From positions 868,001 to 932,000 of the forward strand of contig NZ_CP070968.1 in the NCBI RefSeq assembly GCF_017086445.1: a DNA stretch of 64,000 bases. Reading direction: 5' to 3'. Within the stretch, counting starts at the first letter, position 1; every line of letters starts with the position of its first letter. This document shows, in pieces, positions 8,343 to 17,341 of this stretch. This stretch comes from Brevundimonas fontaquae. Its GTDB lineage: Bacteria > Pseudomonadota > Alphaproteobacteria > Caulobacterales > Caulobacteraceae. Both the position numbers and the translations under genes were made by a program. Under the pieces are notes generated by a model that saw only the letters and a program-made list of their open reading frames with translations, did no database searches and was not told where the DNA came from.

Positions 8343-9644
8343 ATGCGCCGATTGTTCGCCGCCTCCACAATGGCGCTGCTGCTCGCCGCCGGCGCCGCTC
8401 AGGCTCAGGTCGATATGGCCAGCGTGGACGCCGCCGTACAGCGCGTCATGCCCGAGGTCGTCGTGTGGCGGCGCGACTTCCACCAGCATCCCGAGCTGGG
8501 CTTCGCCGAGACCCGCTCGGCCGGCGTGATCGCCCACCATCTGCGATCGCTGGGGCTGGAGGTCCGCACCGGGGTCGGCAAGACGGGGGTGATCGGCGTG
8601 CTGCGCGGCGCACGGCCGGGTCGGACGGTCGCCCTGCGCGCCGACATGGACGCCCTGCCGGTGCAGGAGGCGACGAGCCTGCCTTTCGCCTCGAGCGCGA
8701 CCGGGACCTATATGGGCAATACGGTGCCGGTGGCCCACGCCTGCGGCCACGACATGCATATGGCCATGCTGATGGGCGCGGCCGAGGTGCTGGCCGGGAT
8801 GAAGGACCGGATCGCCGGCACCGTGGTCTTCGTCTTCCAGCCGGCCGAGGAGGGCGCGCCGCCGGGAGAGCCCAAGGGCGGCGCGGCCCTGATGATCGCC
8901 GAAGGGGCGCTGAACGATCCCAAGCCCGAGGCCATCTTCGGCCTGCACGTCGTGCCGGGCCGTCCGGGCAGCGTCTTCTATCGGCCCAAGGGCTTCATGG
9001 CCGCCTCCGACCGCGTGGATATCCGCCTGAAGGGCAAGCAGACGCACGGCGCCTGGCCCTGGCGCGGGGTCGATGTGATCGCGGTGGCGGGCCAGGTGGT
9101 CGAGACGGTCAACACCCTGACCGCGCGCACGGTCGATCCGACCACGACCCCGACCGTCTTCACCATCGCCACGATCAACGCCGGCGTCCGCTATAATATC
9201 ATCCCCGACAGCGCGACGCTGTCGGGTACGCTGCGCACCTTCGATACGGCCCAGCGCGACGCCCTGGTCGCCCGCGCCGAGACCGCCATCGACCATGTCG
9301 CCGAGGCCTACGGCGCCACCGCCGAGTTCGGCGTCAAACAGAACGCCGCCCTGGTGTTCAACGACCCCGGCCTGTCCGCCTGGCTGGCCCCGGTTTTGAC
9401 CGAGGCGGCGGGCGAGGGGAACGTCAATCCCGCCACGCCCCCGACCACGGTGGCCGAGGACTTCAGCTATTTCCAGCAGGTCATCCCCGGCGTCTTCTAC
9501 CATCTGGGCGCCAGCCCCGACGACGTCGATCCCGCAACCTCGGCCCCCAACCATTCGCCGGAGTTCTCACCGAACGAGAAGGTTCTGCCGCTAGGGGTGA
9601 AGACGCACGTCGTGACGGCGCTGCGGTTTTTGGAGCGGAGTTAG
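8343..9644 (+). CDS. M20 family amidohydrolase, exported
   Basis: Metal-dependent amidohydrolase of the M20D/hippurate hydrolase type (N-acyl amino acid or peptide-amide hydrolysis). The 433-residue protein has a signal peptide ending at AQAQ (about residue 22), so it probably works in the periplasm. The start motif WRRDFHQHPELGFAE, the zinc motif HACGHDMHMAML (about 131-142), the catalytic EEGAP (about 168) and GLHVVPGRPG are all present. The C-terminal part keeps the family motif TTVAEDFSYF and the HSPEF ending. The start was taken at 8343 because it opens a clean signal peptide; the frame is open further upstream to 8109, but that stretch is antisense to the ferredoxin-like gene. Confidence 0.88.
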   Translation: MRRLFAASTMALLLAAGAAQAQVDMASVDAAVQRVMPEVVVWRRDFHQHPELGFAETRSAGVIAHHLRSLGLEVRTGVGKTGVIGVLRGARPGRTVALRADMDALPVQEATSLPFASSATGTYMGNTVPVAHACGHDMHMAMLMGAAEVLAGMKDRIAGTVVFVFQPAEEGAPPGEPKGGAALMIAEGALNDPKPEAIFGLHVVPGRPGSVFYRPKGFMAASDRVDIRLKGKQTHGAWPWRGVDVIAVAGQVVETVNTLTARTVDPTTTPTVFTIATINAGVRYNIIPDSATLSGTLRTFDTAQRDALVARAETAIDHVAEAYGATAEFGVKQNAALVFNDPGLSAWLAPVLTEAAGEGNVNPATPPTTVAEDFSYFQQVIPGVFYHLGASPDDVDPATSAPNHSPEFSPNEKVLPLGVKTHVVTALRFLERS

Positions 9645-9745
9645 TCTGCATCACCCTGCCTCGCAGAGAGCGCATGTCTCGCTTTTTTAGTGGCTGTTGC
9701 GAGGGTTCTTGAGCTACGCTCTAGATTGAGATGCCTCGCCTCAGC

Positions 9746-9940
9746 CTAACCCTTGGATAGATGCCTGTCCTTGGCCACGCCTTTGAATGACCCGTTCATC
9801 GATCGACCCAAGATGGATGCGGCGACGGTCTTCGATGACTTCGAGGCTCTAGGATCCGACAGCACCTTCGAAGCGACCGAGGCCGCCTGGCGGGTAGGCG
9901 TCTTACTGACCCCTAAGGTCGACCGCAGGTTCGACGCCAC
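9746..9940 (-). CDS. small Ser/Lys/Ala-rich protein overlapping the phosphoribosyltransferase gene
   Basis: Possible 64-residue basic miniprotein read in the frame shifted from the end of the phosphoribosyltransferase gene (which stops at 9903). Its second half, ASVASKVLSDPRASKSSKTV, looks like a short family of Ala/Ser/Lys helical proteins that I recall only loosely, and it lies mostly outside the upstream gene. The best start is a GTG at 9938-9940, about 35 bases inside the upstream gene, which would allow translational coupling. No strong ribosome binding site is visible. The plus strand here also has an open frame, so this call is tentative. Function unknown. Confidence 0.4.
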   Translation of the reverse strand: MASNLRSTLGVSKTPTRQAASVASKVLSDPRASKSSKTVAASILGRSMNGSFKGVAKDRHLSKG

Positions 9941-10685
9941 GGCCACGGACTTCGATTGCTGCCTCAGCCAATCGATTTGCGATGGCGTCAATGGATTCGA
10001 GACGACAAAGGTTTTGCCCTTCGACGTCGGTGAGGCAGTCGAGACCGTGACCGAACCACGTGTTCCAGAACTGTTCGAGGGCGTCGCCATGTCTTTCCCT
10101 TAGCACATCCAGAGTGTCGGGTTGGAGCGCAATTTGAGCCGCATCGCGACTTTGAGTGAGTGTGGTCATGCCGATAACTCGACCGCCGTGGACCTCAGTA
10201 TACCCCTTCAGGTTGGCCAGCGTGCCGCCCAACCCGACATGGTCGTCAATAAGAAGATAGTCCGCGTTTTCTCTGACGTTGCCTTCGAAAGCGGCCGGGG
10301 TCACCATCCGGTTGAACGCTCTCGCCCTCGTGTGGCCGACGGTGTTATTTTGCACGATCTCGCCGGAACTGACCGGCTGTCCTAGATCAGCGCCAAGCAC
10401 CTGCGCCATTGCGTCGGGGATGGCGTTGAAGCCTGTCGTCTCCAAGGCAGTGATCGGCAAGAGGATGACTGCACGGTTGCCGATGAGCTGACGAAGCTCA
10501 TCTGTCACGACAGCCGAAAGCAGATCCTCCACCAAGGTGAAGGCGGCTTCCTCGTTGCCGGCCTTGGCAGCTTCGTAGGCGGGGTGGCGATCTCTAAGGG
10601 CCGTGTCCGAGTGAACGGCTACCCTTGGAAAATTGACCGGCCAAGGGGTCCTGGGGGCGAAGTTGTTGGCGGCGGGCCGTTTCAT
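9903..10685 (-). CDS. phosphoribosyltransferase-like protein
   Basis: A 260-residue protein with a type I phosphoribosyltransferase core. The PRPP-binding motif LLIDDHVGLGGTL is at residues 144-156, preceded by a beta strand (NRAVILLPITA, 70-80) that could hold the flexible-loop region. The N-terminus (PRTPWPVNFPRVAVHSD) and the C-terminal Trp/His-rich part are unlike purine or pyrimidine salvage enzymes, so the base substrate is unknown. The ATG at 10685 was preferred to a GTG at 10739. The gene stands alone between the M20 hydrolase and dapE, with a miniprotein frame overlapping its 3' end. Codon use looks less GC-biased than in its neighbours, which hints at transfer. Confidence 0.72.
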   Translation of the reverse strand: MKRPAANNFAPRTPWPVNFPRVAVHSDTALRDRHPAYEAAKAGNEEAAFTLVEDLLSAVVTDELRQLIGNRAVILLPITALETTGFNAIPDAMAQVLGADLGQPVSSGEIVQNNTVGHTRARAFNRMVTPAAFEGNVRENADYLLIDDHVGLGGTLANLKGYTEVHGGRVIGMTTLTQSRDAAQIALQPDTLDVLRERHGDALEQFWNTWFGHGLDCLTDVEGQNLCRLESIDAIANRLAEAAIEVRGRGVEPAVDLRGQ

Positions 10686-10828
10686 ATCTCGACCACAACA
10701 CCAGATCGACGAGCAGAAATCCACCGTCGCGAAACGCACGTGCGCACGTTTGAAGCGTCATCGACCTGAACGTTTTCAAGCCTCAGTCGCCACGATCCGC
10801 CTGCCTCAATTTTCATCAAATGTGGGCC

Positions 10829-12016
10829 TCAAAGCCGCTCAAACACCGTCTTGATCACCCGGCGATAGACGGCCGTCAGGGTCTCCAGCTCCGCCGTAGG
10901 CACCCGTTCGTCGATCTGGTGCATGGTCTGGCCGACCAGGCCCAGTTCCAAGACTGGGCACAGGGCGCGGATGAAGCGGGCGTCGGAGGTGCCGCCGGTG
11001 GTGGAGGCCTCGGGGCGGCGGCCCGCCACGGCCTCGACCGCGTCCTGAACCGCCTCCACGAAGGCGCCCGGCTCAGTCAGGAAGGCCTCGCCCGAGCACA
11101 GGTGCTCCAGGGTGATCTGAAGCCCGGTCTCGGCCTGCATGGCGCCGGCCTCGCGGTTCAGCCAGTCGATCAGGGCGTCGCCGGTATGGCTGGGGTTGAA
11201 GCGGATGTTCAGCCGCGCCGTCGCCTGGGCCGGGATGATGTTGGTCGCCGGATTGCCGATGTCGATGGTGGTGATTTCGAGGTTCGACGGGGGGAAATTC
11301 TCGTATCCCTCGTCCAACACATGGTCATTCAGGCGGGCCATCAGGCGTGCGATCACCGGGGCCGGGTTGGCGGCGCGCTCGGGATAGGCGACGTGGCCCT
11401 GTTTGCCGTGGACGGTGATCCAGGTGTTCAGCGAGCCGCGCCGCCCGACCTTGATCATGTCGCCCAGCTGTTGCGACGACGAGGGTTCGCCGACGACGCA
11501 GGCGTCGATGACCTCGCCCTCGGCGGCCAGGGCCTCGACCACGCGCTTGGTGCCGTGCAGGGCCGGGCCTTCCTCGTCGCCGGTGATCAGGAAGGATAGG
11601 GAGCCGGCGGGTTCGCCGTCCGCCAGCACCTGGGACACGGCGGCGACCCAGGCGGCGATCCCGCCCTTCATGTCCACCGCGCCGCGACCGTACAGGACGC
11701 CGTCCCTGACCTCGGCGTTGAAGGGTTGCGACGACCACTGATCCGACGGGCCGGTCGGGACCACGTCCGTATGGCCGGCGAAACAGAGGTTGGGCGAGGC
11801 GGTCCCGCGCCGCGCATACAGGTTCTCGATCCGCGCATGGACGCCCTCGCCCCCCGGTCCCTCGAAGGCCAGGCGTCGGCAGGTGAAGCCCAGCGCCGTC
11901 AGGTGCCGCTCCAGCACATCCATCGCCCCTTCGTCGGCGGGCGTGACGGAGGGAATGCGGATCAGGTCGCGAGTCAGTTCGACAGGATCGATAACGGGAG
12001 TTGATGCGCGGCTCAT
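10829..12016 (-). CDS. dapE: succinyl-diaminopimelate desuccinylase
   Basis: Hydrolyses N-succinyl-L,L-diaminopimelate in lysine and meso-diaminopimelate (cell wall) synthesis. The 395-residue protein has the M20A/DapE layout: LTRDLIRIPSVTP at the start, zinc ligand motifs CFAGHTDVVPTG and GRGAVDMKGG, the catalytic TGDEEGPA, VGEPSS, and the C-terminal GGTSDARF and MHQIDERV. All metal and catalytic residues are visible. The frame stays open upstream to 12493, but the ATG at 12016 fits the family length and avoids overlapping the divergent cupin gene. dapD is not next to it. Confidence 0.95.
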   Translation of the reverse strand: MSRASTPVIDPVELTRDLIRIPSVTPADEGAMDVLERHLTALGFTCRRLAFEGPGGEGVHARIENLYARRGTASPNLCFAGHTDVVPTGPSDQWSSQPFNAEVRDGVLYGRGAVDMKGGIAAWVAAVSQVLADGEPAGSLSFLITGDEEGPALHGTKRVVEALAAEGEVIDACVVGEPSSSQQLGDMIKVGRRGSLNTWITVHGKQGHVAYPERAANPAPVIARLMARLNDHVLDEGYENFPPSNLEITTIDIGNPATNIIPAQATARLNIRFNPSHTGDALIDWLNREAGAMQAETGLQITLEHLCSGEAFLTEPGAFVEAVQDAVEAVAGRRPEASTTGGTSDARFIRALCPVLELGLVGQTMHQIDERVPTAELETLTAVYRRVIKTVFERL

Positions 12017-12058
12017 GTGGCTATGCTTTAGGGAAATCGTGCGGAGGCGAGAAGGCCC

Positions 12059-12535
12059 ATGCCCAAGATCGACATCGACAGCGCGCCGACAAGCTTCGGC
12101 ACCACCTATCCCGAAGAGTTCGCGGAGCCGTGCAAGCCGCGCCGCCGCTGGAAGCTGGGTGATGCGGCGGGGCTGAGCCAGTTCGGCGTCAACCTGCTGC
12201 GGCTGCCCGACGGCGCCTGGTCCAGCCAGCGCCACTGGCACGCCGAAGAGGACGAGTTCGTCATGGTGGTCGAGGGGGAGGTGGTGCTGATCGAGGACGA
12301 TGGCGAGACGGTTCTGCGCGCCGGCGACTGCGCCGGGTTCAAGGCGGGCGTGCCGGACGGCCATAAGCTGGAGAACCGATCCGGCCGCGAGGCGGTTCTG
12401 CTGGAAGTCGGCACGCGCAGCCCGACGATCACCCCCGCCGACTATCCCGACATCGACATGGTGCTGCACGCCGGCGTCGACGGCTATTTCCACCGCGACG
12501 GCTCGCCCTATCCGAAATACCCAAGACGAACGTGA
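12059..12535 (+). CDS. cupin domain-containing protein
   Basis: A 158-residue single-domain cupin. Motif 1 is RHWHAEEDEFVMVVEGEVVLIED (about 60-82), with the two histidines and a glutamate as likely metal ligands. Motif 2 is GDCAGFKAGVPDGHKLEN (about 90-107). The C-terminus carries DGSPYPKYPRR. The role is unknown; related small cupins include sugar-binding or dioxygenase-like proteins. A purine-rich GCGGAGGCGAG stretch upstream of the ATG can serve as the ribosome binding site. It is divergent from dapE with 42 bases between the starts, so the two probably share promoter DNA. Confidence 0.85.
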   Translation: MPKIDIDSAPTSFGTTYPEEFAEPCKPRRRWKLGDAAGLSQFGVNLLRLPDGAWSSQRHWHAEEDEFVMVVEGEVVLIEDDGETVLRAGDCAGFKAGVPDGHKLENRSGREAVLLEVGTRSPTITPADYPDIDMVLHAGVDGYFHRDGSPYPKYPRRT

Positions 12536-12545
12536 CCAACAGCGA

Positions 12546-14333
12546 TCAGGCCATTTGAGCCTGACGGTGCAGTTCCTTGGCCTCGGCCAGATTGATACGG
12601 GCTTTCATGCCCATTTTTTCGAGAAGAAACAGAAGATTTCCGCCGTCGATGAGAGTGAGAGGCTTGTCCTGGGCGAACTTCCTCGCATCTGGTCCGAACT
12701 GGGACGTAGTCACTAGGATGCCCTTAGTCGCGCCTTCGTGCTGAACCGTTCCATAGAGATCTCGCACCGCGCTGACATCGACGACATTGGTGTACCGTTT
12801 GGCCTGGACGATGATCTTGCCGCCCCGGATCGGATCGGGATCAAAGATGACAGCGTCCACGCCGCCGTCCCGGCTGGCCTGGGTGACGCGCACTTCGCCG
12901 TTTGCAGATGAGAATTCCGCCTCGAAGACCTGCCTGACTAGATGCTCGAAGTCCTCCCAGTGCATGGCGGCGAGGTTGGTCTCGGTTCCAATGTCCGAGA
13001 GCACGTCTTGAGATTCGATGAAGCGTCGGTCGGCGGCGCGAGGACGCTCTAACGGAGCGACGGGAGCCAAACCGATGAGTTTGGAGGCTGCGACGCCCTT
13101 CAGCGCACGGAAGCAATCCTTCGGATCGACGCGAGCAAGGTCGATTTTCTCGAAGTCGGGGCGGTTCACTCCGGCGCTGAGAATACAGGATCGTTGGTCC
13201 GAGCCGGTCGCGCTGTCGACATAAGAGACCCAGCCATTGAAGGTGACCCGAACGACATGACAATGCACGTCGGCTTCGAAAACCTCGTGCAAAGTGCGTA
13301 GCGCCATCTGGTAGAGCAGACCGTCGTAGAGACGGGCCTTCTCGGCGGCCGAGACGAATTTTTCGTCGAACTCGTTCCGGCTCTGGACGTAACGGACCTC
13401 CTTGAGGGTAGGAATGGCGTCCGGCGTCGGCAGTTCGAAGTCGATGACGAGGCTTTTCGTCTCGCTGTTGTAGTCCAGTTCGTAATCGACGTTGATGAAG
13501 TCGGGATACTTTGACCGTCCGAGAACGAGATCGACCATTTCGGTGACGGCGGCTTCGTCTCCGCCCTCAACCGCTGCGGCCAGAGCATCGATGATCGCAT
13601 GCTTTTCGGCCTGGTCGGCAAAGAAGGCAGCTTTCCTAGCCTCCCATTTCGTCAGATTAAGCCCGTGAAGTTCACTCGCTTTCGCGAAATCCTTGTCGAT
13701 CTCAACGATTTGGTCGTTCCAGCGGCGGATAAGACTTTGCACCTCAGTTTCCCAATCGGTTTGGGCTTTTTCGAAGCGTGCGGAGGCGTCGCTTAGGGCT
13801 TTGCGTTTCCGCGAGGGCGACAACCAGCAAAGGATGTCGAGCTTTGGCTTAAAGGCATCAGCGGCGCGGTTCGGCCTCGCCGGATTTTCGGGCTTCTCGG
13901 GGTTCGGCTTTCGCACCGGAACACGGGGCGCCGCCTCGGAGAATTTGGACCTGTCTTTCAACAAATCCCAGTTCACACGATCATCGACGGAAAGCGTGTG
14001 AGCCAGAATTTTGCCCAGCGCCAAAAGGTCAGCTTCTGCCGACGATGTCCGAATGATTGCCTCGTTCTTCATCCGCTCTTTTTGAGCAATGGCGTTGTAG
14101 CGACTTTGCTGACGATCAAGAGCGTCCGATTTCCGTCGCCACTCCTCGTCCCATTGAAGCCTTAGAGCGGCAGCTTTTTGTTCTACGACATAGGGGTCGG
14201 CGCCGCGTATGTGCCGATATTTATGCAGGCCGGGATGACTGACTTCAATTTCGTAGTAATGCCTGTAACGCGACACGCCTGCAGCTCCCCTGACGTCAGC
14301 CGATCCCCATCCGCGCGATCTTTTAACAATCAC
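12546..14333 (-). CDS. Mrr-type restriction endonuclease-like protein
   Basis: A 595-residue protein whose last 140 residues form a PD-(D/E)XK nuclease domain of the Mrr_cat type. The catalytic set is seen as DFEHLV (Glu at 462), DGGVD (489-493) and QAK (510-512), followed by LVTTSQFGPDAR and LIDGGNL, which are usual for Mrr. The first 280 residues are rich in charged helices and may form a coiled coil. A middle beta-rich domain (about 285-430) may bind DNA or sense a ligand. It starts with GTG at 14333. No methyltransferase or specificity subunit is adjacent, so it would be a stand-alone (type IV-like) enzyme if active. Codon use is less GC-rich than in neighbouring genes. Confidence 0.8.
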   Translation of the reverse strand: MIVKRSRGWGSADVRGAAGVSRYRHYYEIEVSHPGLHKYRHIRGADPYVVEQKAAALRLQWDEEWRRKSDALDRQQSRYNAIAQKERMKNEAIIRTSSAEADLLALGKILAHTLSVDDRVNWDLLKDRSKFSEAAPRVPVRKPNPEKPENPARPNRAADAFKPKLDILCWLSPSRKRKALSDASARFEKAQTDWETEVQSLIRRWNDQIVEIDKDFAKASELHGLNLTKWEARKAAFFADQAEKHAIIDALAAAVEGGDEAAVTEMVDLVLGRSKYPDFINVDYELDYNSETKSLVIDFELPTPDAIPTLKEVRYVQSRNEFDEKFVSAAEKARLYDGLLYQMALRTLHEVFEADVHCHVVRVTFNGWVSYVDSATGSDQRSCILSAGVNRPDFEKIDLARVDPKDCFRALKGVAASKLIGLAPVAPLERPRAADRRFIESQDVLSDIGTETNLAAMHWEDFEHLVRQVFEAEFSSANGEVRVTQASRDGGVDAVIFDPDPIRGGKIIVQAKRYTNVVDVSAVRDLYGTVQHEGATKGILVTTSQFGPDARKFAQDKPLTLIDGGNLLFLLEKMGMKARINLAEAKELHRQAQMA

Positions 14334-14366
14334 AGGTCTATCGCGCGTCTAGCGCCCTAGTTCAAT

Positions 14367-15650
14367 ATGACCACAGAATCCATCGATACCGGCCCCGCCG
14401 CCCCGCCCTCACCGCCAGAAGGCCCGTCCAGCCCGTGGGGCATTCGCGACTTCCGCCTGTTGTGGTTCGGCCGTGTGGTGGCGGTGCTGGCGATCCAGAT
14501 TCAGTCGTCGGCCCTGTTGTGGCAGGTCTATGAGATCGCTCGGCGCGATCATCCGATCGAGGAGGCCAGCCTGTATCTGGGGCTGGTGGGGCTGTGTCAG
14601 TTCCTGCCGCTGCTGGCCTTCACCCTGCCCGCCGGGGCGATGGCGGATCGGCGCGACAGAAAGCGCACGGTGTGGATCTCGATCTTGGTCGAGGCGGCGT
14701 GTGCGGGGTCGTTTCTGGCCATGGCCTTGCATGGAAATCCGCCGTTGTGGGGTCTGTTGGCGGTCGCGGCCCTGTTCGGCGCGGCGCGGGCGTTTCTGGC
14801 GCCGGCCAGCCAGGCGTTTCTGCCGATGGTGGTGGGGCGCAAGGCCCTGCCGCCGGCCATCGCGGCCCAGTCCATCGCGTTTCAGACCGGGGCCATCGCC
14901 GGCCCGGCCCTGGGCGGGGTGATCGTGGGGGTGAACGTGCCCTTGGCCTATGCCGTGTCGCTGGGCATGTTCCTGCTGGCTGTCGCGGCCTTCATCCTGA
15001 TCCGCACCAGCGGGAGACCTGCGCCCCAGGCTAATCCACTGTCGCCGGTCGAATCGGTGAAAGAGGGGCTGGCCTATGTGTGGAAGACCAAGATCGTGCT
15101 GGGCGCCATTTCGCTGGATCTGGTGGTGGTGCTGCTGGCGGGCGTGGCCCTGCTGACGCCCATCTTCGCGCGCGACATCCTGCATGTCGGGCCGCAAGGG
15201 TTCGGCCTGTTGCGGGCGTCATTCGGCGTGGGGGCCATGGTCATGGCTATCTATCTGAGCCGCTATCCGATCCGTCAGAACGGCGGGCGCTGGATGTTCG
15301 CGGCGGTGGCGGTGTTCGGCCTGTGCACCATCACCTTCGGCCTGTCGCGCATCGTCTGGCTGTCGGGCCTGGCGCTGTTCATCGGCGGGGCGGCGGACAT
15401 GATCAGCGTCAATGTGCGCCAGACCCTGATCCAGCTGGCCACGCCCGATCATATGCGTGGCCGGGTGTCGTCGGTGTCCATGCTGTTCATCGGCGCCTCG
15501 AACGAACTGGGCGAGGCCTATTCCGGCGTCATGGTCCGGCTGCTGGGCGCGGTCGGCGCGGCCGTGTTCGGCGGGTTCGGCGCCCTGGCCGCGACCGGGG
15601 CCTGGGCGACGATGTTCCCGGGGCTGAGGAAGGCAGATCGGCTGACGTGA
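14367..15650 (+). CDS. MFS transporter
   Basis: A 427-residue major facilitator superfamily permease with about 12 predicted membrane segments. It has the cytoplasmic loop motif GAMADRRDRKRT (near residue 90) between segments 2 and 3, and an N-terminal Pro-rich cytoplasmic tail. The arrangement (DFRLLWFGRVVAVLAIQIQ, then GRVSSVSMLFIGASNELGE) resembles the enterobactin-exporter-like/MFS_3 group, which often exports siderophores or drugs. Substrate unknown. It starts 33 bases from the divergent Mrr gene. A palindromic repeat begins 8 bases after its stop. Confidence 0.87.
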   Translation: MTTESIDTGPAAPPSPPEGPSSPWGIRDFRLLWFGRVVAVLAIQIQSSALLWQVYEIARRDHPIEEASLYLGLVGLCQFLPLLAFTLPAGAMADRRDRKRTVWISILVEAACAGSFLAMALHGNPPLWGLLAVAALFGAARAFLAPASQAFLPMVVGRKALPPAIAAQSIAFQTGAIAGPALGGVIVGVNVPLAYAVSLGMFLLAVAAFILIRTSGRPAPQANPLSPVESVKEGLAYVWKTKIVLGAISLDLVVVLLAGVALLTPIFARDILHVGPQGFGLLRASFGVGAMVMAIYLSRYPIRQNGGRWMFAAVAVFGLCTITFGLSRIVWLSGLALFIGGAADMISVNVRQTLIQLATPDHMRGRVSSVSMLFIGASNELGEAYSGVMVRLLGAVGAAVFGGFGALAATGAWATMFPGLRKADRLT

Positions 15651-15657
15651 CGATCGC

Positions 15658-15800
15658 GTCTCCTCCCCACAAAGTGGGGAGGGGGACCGCGCAGCGGTGG
15701 AGGGGCTCTTGAAGTCCCGCAGGCTCTAGCGATGCGGTGAAAAGCCCCTCCGTCTCTCCGCTGCGCTACGAGCCACCTCCCCATCATATGGGGAGGAGAC
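15658..15800. repeat. REP-like palindromic element, copy 1
   Basis: A 143-bp element bounded by perfect 11-bp inverted ends GTCTCCTCCCC and GGGGAGGAGAC. The left arm contains a hairpin (CTCCCCAC AAA GTGGGGAG) followed by GGGACCGC..GCGGTGGAGGGGCTCTT. The right arm is a diverged inverted version starting AAAAGCCCCTCCG. It fills the space between the MFS gene and the converging dCTP deaminase gene, where it could fold in RNA and act as a transcription stop or RNA stabiliser. Related copies are at 35754-35852 (inside a helicase gene) and 53871-54016. Confidence 0.85.
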
Positions 15801-15813
15801 GGTCAGGACTGCC

Positions 15814-16839
15814 TCACCACGCCTTGAAGTGCTTCGACAGCTTCAGGCCCTGGTTCTGATAGTGGCTGCCGCTTTCGCCATACAGGCGGCTGGGGCGTTC
15901 GGTCAGGGGTTCATAGACCAGTCGGGCGACGATCTGGCCGTGTTCCAGCAGGAACGGCGTGTCGTGGGTGCGGACTTCCAACACGCCTTTCGAGCCCGCG
16001 CCATGCGCCTCGTCGGTGCCGAAGCCGGGGTCGAAGAAGCCGGCGTAGTGGACGCGGAATTCGCCGACCGACGGATCGATGGGCGTCATTTCGGCGGCCT
16101 GATCGACCGGGATTTCGACGTCGTCGGACGAGGCCAGGATGTAGAACTCGCCCGGATCCAGCAGCAGTTCGCCGCGCCGCAGCGTCAGCGGCTCCCAGAA
16201 GTCGCGCGGATCGTGGCCGTCGATGTGGTCCAGATCGACCACGCCCGCATGGCGACGCCCGCGGAAGCCGACGATGTCGCCGCCCTGCAGATCGACGCCG
16301 ACCGAGCGGGTCTCCAGCTTGGGCGGATCGCCGGCCTTGAGCCGCAGCTGGTTCAGGCGCGTGCCGGGACGGACCAGGATGGAGAAGGTCTGGGGCGCGA
16401 CCTCCATATAGAGGGGGCCGTCATAACCTTCGGCGACGTCATCGAAGCTGGCGCCCTGATCGGTCAGCAGACGCACGAAGACATCGACGCGGCCGGTCGA
16501 GCTTTTCGGATTGGCGCGGGCGATAAGGCCCTGGGGCAGCTTCAGCCGCTCCTGAAGGCGCACGATATAGACGCAGCCCTTTTCCAGCACGACGCCGGCC
16601 TCGGTGATCTCGATGGCGTGCATGGCCACGTCGGCGATGCGGTCCTCGACCTTGCGTCGGCCGGGCAGGAAGGAGGCGCGCACGCGCCAGGCCTGATCCG
16701 ACAGCCGCAGATCCAGGCTGGCCGGCTGGACCTGGTCGTGGTCGAAGGGCGTGTCGGACGTGACGGCGCCGGCGGCGATCAGCGTCTCGATGGACTGGGC
16801 GGGCAGGATGCCGGGACGGGGCGCTTGGAAGGAGCTCAT
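15814..16839 (-). CDS. dcd: 2'-deoxycytidine 5'-triphosphate deaminase, long two-domain form
   Basis: Deaminates dCTP to dUTP, supplying dUMP for thymidylate synthesis. At 341 residues it is about twice the length of E. coli Dcd and has two dUTPase/Dcd-like beta domains, the long form found in alphaproteobacteria. The N-terminal domain includes QPASLDLRLSDQAWRVRASFLPG and the motif RANPKSSTGRVDVFVRLLTD. The second repeats this plan with GEFRVHYAGFFDPGFG. The ATG at 16839 is clear. It converges on the MFS gene across the palindromic repeat. Confidence 0.88.
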   Translation of the reverse strand: MSSFQAPRPGILPAQSIETLIAAGAVTSDTPFDHDQVQPASLDLRLSDQAWRVRASFLPGRRKVEDRIADVAMHAIEITEAGVVLEKGCVYIVRLQERLKLPQGLIARANPKSSTGRVDVFVRLLTDQGASFDDVAEGYDGPLYMEVAPQTFSILVRPGTRLNQLRLKAGDPPKLETRSVGVDLQGGDIVGFRGRRHAGVVDLDHIDGHDPRDFWEPLTLRRGELLLDPGEFYILASSDDVEIPVDQAAEMTPIDPSVGEFRVHYAGFFDPGFGTDEAHGAGSKGVLEVRTHDTPFLLEHGQIVARLVYEPLTERPSRLYGESGSHYQNQGLKLSKHFKAW

Positions 16840-16920
16840 GGCGTCTGTCTCACACGGTTTTCACGACTTGTCTCCAAGTCGCGCTTGCAGCCCGCGCGCG
16901 GCGGGGCGAGCATATAGCCC

Positions 16921-17328
16921 ATGCACGATGGTCCTGCCTATACCGCCGAGACGAACGGCATCCTGATCCGGGTGCGGCCCAGCTATCTGGCGGGCCAGTC
17001 CGATCCCGACGAAGGGCGCTGGGTCTGGGCCTATCAGATCGAGATCGTGAACCTGTCCGGGTCGACGGTGCAGCTGATGGCGCGTCGCTGGACGATCACC
17101 GACGGCCACGGCCATGTCGAAGAGGTGCGCGGCCCCGGCGTCGTCGGCGAACAGCCAGTGATCGAGCCGGGCGGCAGCTACGCCTACGCCTCGGGCTGTC
17201 CGTTGGGCACCGACAGCGGCTCGATGGTGGGCGCCTATTATATGACGGATGCGGACGGGCGGAGTTTCGAGGCGCAGATTCCGGCCTTTTCGCTGGATAC
17301 GCCGGATGCGCGGCGGGTGCTGAACTGA
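16921..17328 (+). CDS. apaG: ApaG domain protein
   Basis: A 135-residue beta-sandwich protein of the ApaG/DUF525 family, linked in enterobacteria to Co2+ resistance and Mg2+ efflux. Diagnostic parts are [14 protein letters not shown] (about 37-50), the [28 protein letters not shown] run (about 59-85) and the [18 protein letters not shown] segment. It is close to the usual 125-130 residues. It is divergent from dcd with 81 bases between starts. A 9-bp GC hairpin follows the stop. Confidence 0.92.
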   Translation: MHDGPAYTAETNGILIRVRPSYLAGQSDPDEGRWVWAYQIEIVNLSGSTVQLMARRWTITDGHGHVEEVRGPGVVGEQPVIEPGGSYAYASGCPLGTDSGSMVGAYYMTDADGRSFEAQIPAFSLDTPDARRVLN

Positions 17329-17341
17329 TCGAAGGGCGGAT

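Noticed and set aside
9666..9688. Possible terminator after the M20 gene (AGCG/CGCT stem followed by six T)
   Set aside because: Only four solid base pairs in the stem. The T-tract is suggestive but not enough for a feature call.
9753..10103. Plus-strand frame of 116 codons opposite the miniprotein and phosphoribosyltransferase end
   Set aside because: No ribosome binding site or recognisable motif, and it is antisense to a better supported gene.
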